Assembly: GCA_016212295.1 (NCBI GenBank) | Contig: JACRGO010000220.1 | Location: 1 to 22,734, forward strand | Direction of reading: 5' to 3' | From: Nitrospinota bacterium | Lineage (GTDB): Bacteria; Nitrospinota; Nitrospinia; JACRGO01 | Length of the DNA: 22,734 nt | In this document: one piece after another, positions 22,299 to 22,734 of the stretch | Layout: the number at the start of each line of letters is the position of its first letter | Numbering within the stretch: position 1 is the stretch's first letter | Made by a program: the position numbers and the translations under genes | Notes under the pieces: model-generated | The model's database searches: none | Told to the model about the DNA's origin: nothing | Seen by the model: the letters and a program-made list of their open reading frames with translations, nothing else

Positions 22299-22453
22299 GC
22301 AAAACCTTTTCCGGGCGACAAGTGGTTAAGGCTCTCCACAGAATCGGGTACGCGGTGGACCACCAAAGAGGAAACCATATTTTTCTTCACAACCTCGAAA
22401 AAAATATCTCGGTTATTGATCTTTCTCTTGAAGATTTAAAAAGACTTGTTTAG
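22295..22453 (+). pseudogene. hicA: HicA-like mRNA interferase toxin, internally shortened
   Basis: From a TTG overlapping the hicB stop, the frame reads [20 protein letters not shown] then [12 protein letters not shown]. This is the first helix and two strands of the HicA dsRNA-binding-like toxin fold, including the catalytic His in RGNH (His28). After LEKNISV the conserved VPxH...GTLrsIlr segment is gone, and the frame resumes at [12 protein letters not shown], the normal last helix. The product is 52 aa against 60-80 for active HicA. Loss of about 20 residues from the core makes toxicity doubtful. The frame could be extended upstream to 22166, but only through sequence antiparallel in sense to hicB. 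Confidence 0.65.
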
Positions 22454-22559
22454 AAAAATGCCTATTGACTCATAAGGAGTCACGAAAAGATTTTTCTCTT
22501 CGCGCCTCCTTGCATGCCCGGTTGGATGATCCCTTTACATCAAGGACATAATTCACTAT

Positions 22560-22575
22560 TCAAGGTTTGACCCCA
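22560..22575 (+). repeat. Transposon-end-like 16-mer, copy 2
   Basis: TCAAGGTTTGACCCCA, preceded by AATTCAC, is the inverted copy of 6831-6846. The sequence to its left does not encode a Y1 transposase start in the expected orientation, so it looks like a leftover element end. A small stem TGACTC/GAGTCA lies at 22466-22482, just after hicA. Confidence 0.7.
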
Positions 22576-22646
22576 TTTACGACAAATAGCGTTAGTAACA
22601 GTTTAGCCCTTTCTGTGTCTTTTTTGTTCTAATACCGTCCATTATC

Positions 22647-22675
22647 TTGACAAATGGGTGGTTTTTTTATATTTT
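22647..22675 (+). promoter_or_regulatory. Sigma-70-like promoter of the last gene
   Basis: TTGACA (22647-22652) is followed after 17 bp by TATTTT (22670-22675); TATATT at 22668-22673 is an alternative -10. The expected start of transcription, near 22682, falls in the palindrome that follows. Confidence 0.6.
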
Positions 22676-22680
22676 ATATC

Positions 22681-22698
22681 AAGAGTAAAAATACTCTT
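22681..22698 (+). promoter_or_regulatory. Operator-like perfect palindrome
   Basis: AAGAGTA-AAAA-TACTCTT is a perfect 7-bp inverted repeat with a 4-bp centre, placed at +1 between the -10 box and the Shine-Dalgarno. Its size and place suit a dimeric repressor, possibly autoregulation by the gene that follows. A short RNA hairpin is the alternative. Confidence 0.55.
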
Positions 22699-22720
22699 AT
22701 AAAAGATGGAGGAGGGCAAA

Positions 22721-22734
22721 ATGGCTAGGTTAGA
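22721..22734 (+). CDS. Start of an unidentified gene, cut by the window end
   Basis: ATG at 22721 follows a strong Shine-Dalgarno (GGAGGAGG, about 22708-22715) and the promoter/palindrome above. Only MARL and part of a fifth codon are visible. That is too short to identify; MARL also begins some Y1 transposases and some small DNA-binding proteins. Confidence 0.55.

Noticed and set aside
6831-22575. A giant composite transposon bounded by the inverted 16-mers
   Set aside because: The interior holds ordinary chromosomal genes with host-like codon usage, and Y1 transposases do not normally move such units. Two independent element ends are simpler.

Overview
The window looks like a chromosomal segment of an uncultured Gram-negative bacterium. 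A TonB-type energy transducer implies an outer membrane, and a sigma-54 enhancer-binding regulator and several radical-SAM genes fit a Desulfobacterota/Nitrospirota-like lineage. That placement is inference; nothing here (no rRNA, no marker set) fixes the taxonomy. Genes are mostly intact housekeeping or accessory genes. The gaps between them are unusually rich in short repeats, MITE-like elements and gene remnants.

Layout. 1-208: unexplained leader with two hairpins, running abruptly into a gpsA gene that has lost its NAD-binding N-terminus (209-1102). 1103-1471: convergent gap with a 139-bp MITE-like element and an A/T-rich inverted repeat that supplies the last codons and stop of the next gene. 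1472-6782 (minus strand): a large phosphohexomutase, a B12-type radical-SAM protein, an RlmD/TrmA-family RNA uracil methyltransferase and an unrecognised 162-aa protein; the radical-SAM and methyltransferase genes are 6 nt apart. 6831-8011: a Y1 (HUH) transposase gene with a promoter that would give a leaderless mRNA, then a 112-bp MITE with clean 8-bp target duplications. 8012-11392: a truncated SAM methyltransferase, an RluF-type pseudouridine synthase and a 730-aa radical-SAM protein with an atypical CX4CX2C cluster motif. This block uses arginine codons unlike those of its neighbour and is probably acquired. 11402-12427 (minus): tonB-like gene. 12716-14206: GAF-sigma54-Fis regulator. 14207-14755: a 549-bp repeat nest. 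14756-15940: HI0933/YhiN-type flavoprotein. 16099-18097: an exported FlgT/CsgG-like protein overlapping an AI-2E-family permease. 18332-21786: low-molecular-weight protein tyrosine phosphatase followed by a membrane/spermidine-synthase-like/TPR fusion. 21787-22453: toxin-antitoxin remnants (a HEPN fragment and a shrunken hicBA pair). 22560-22734: a transposon-end-like sequence, then a promoter with a perfect operator-like palindrome and the first codons of a new gene.

How it fits together. I see no single multi-gene pathway. The coherent units are rlmD-radical SAM (minus strand), rluF-radical SAM (ATGA overlap) and the secreted protein-permease pair (8-bp overlap). The most unusual content is the repeat biology: at least three unrelated palindromic element families, with related copies of one at about 1.1, 12.6 and 14.4 kb, plus internally shortened toxin-antitoxin reading frames. 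I did not find a convincing new defence or biosynthetic system. The best candidates for something undescribed are the rluF/CX4CX2C radical-SAM pair and the compact hicBA.
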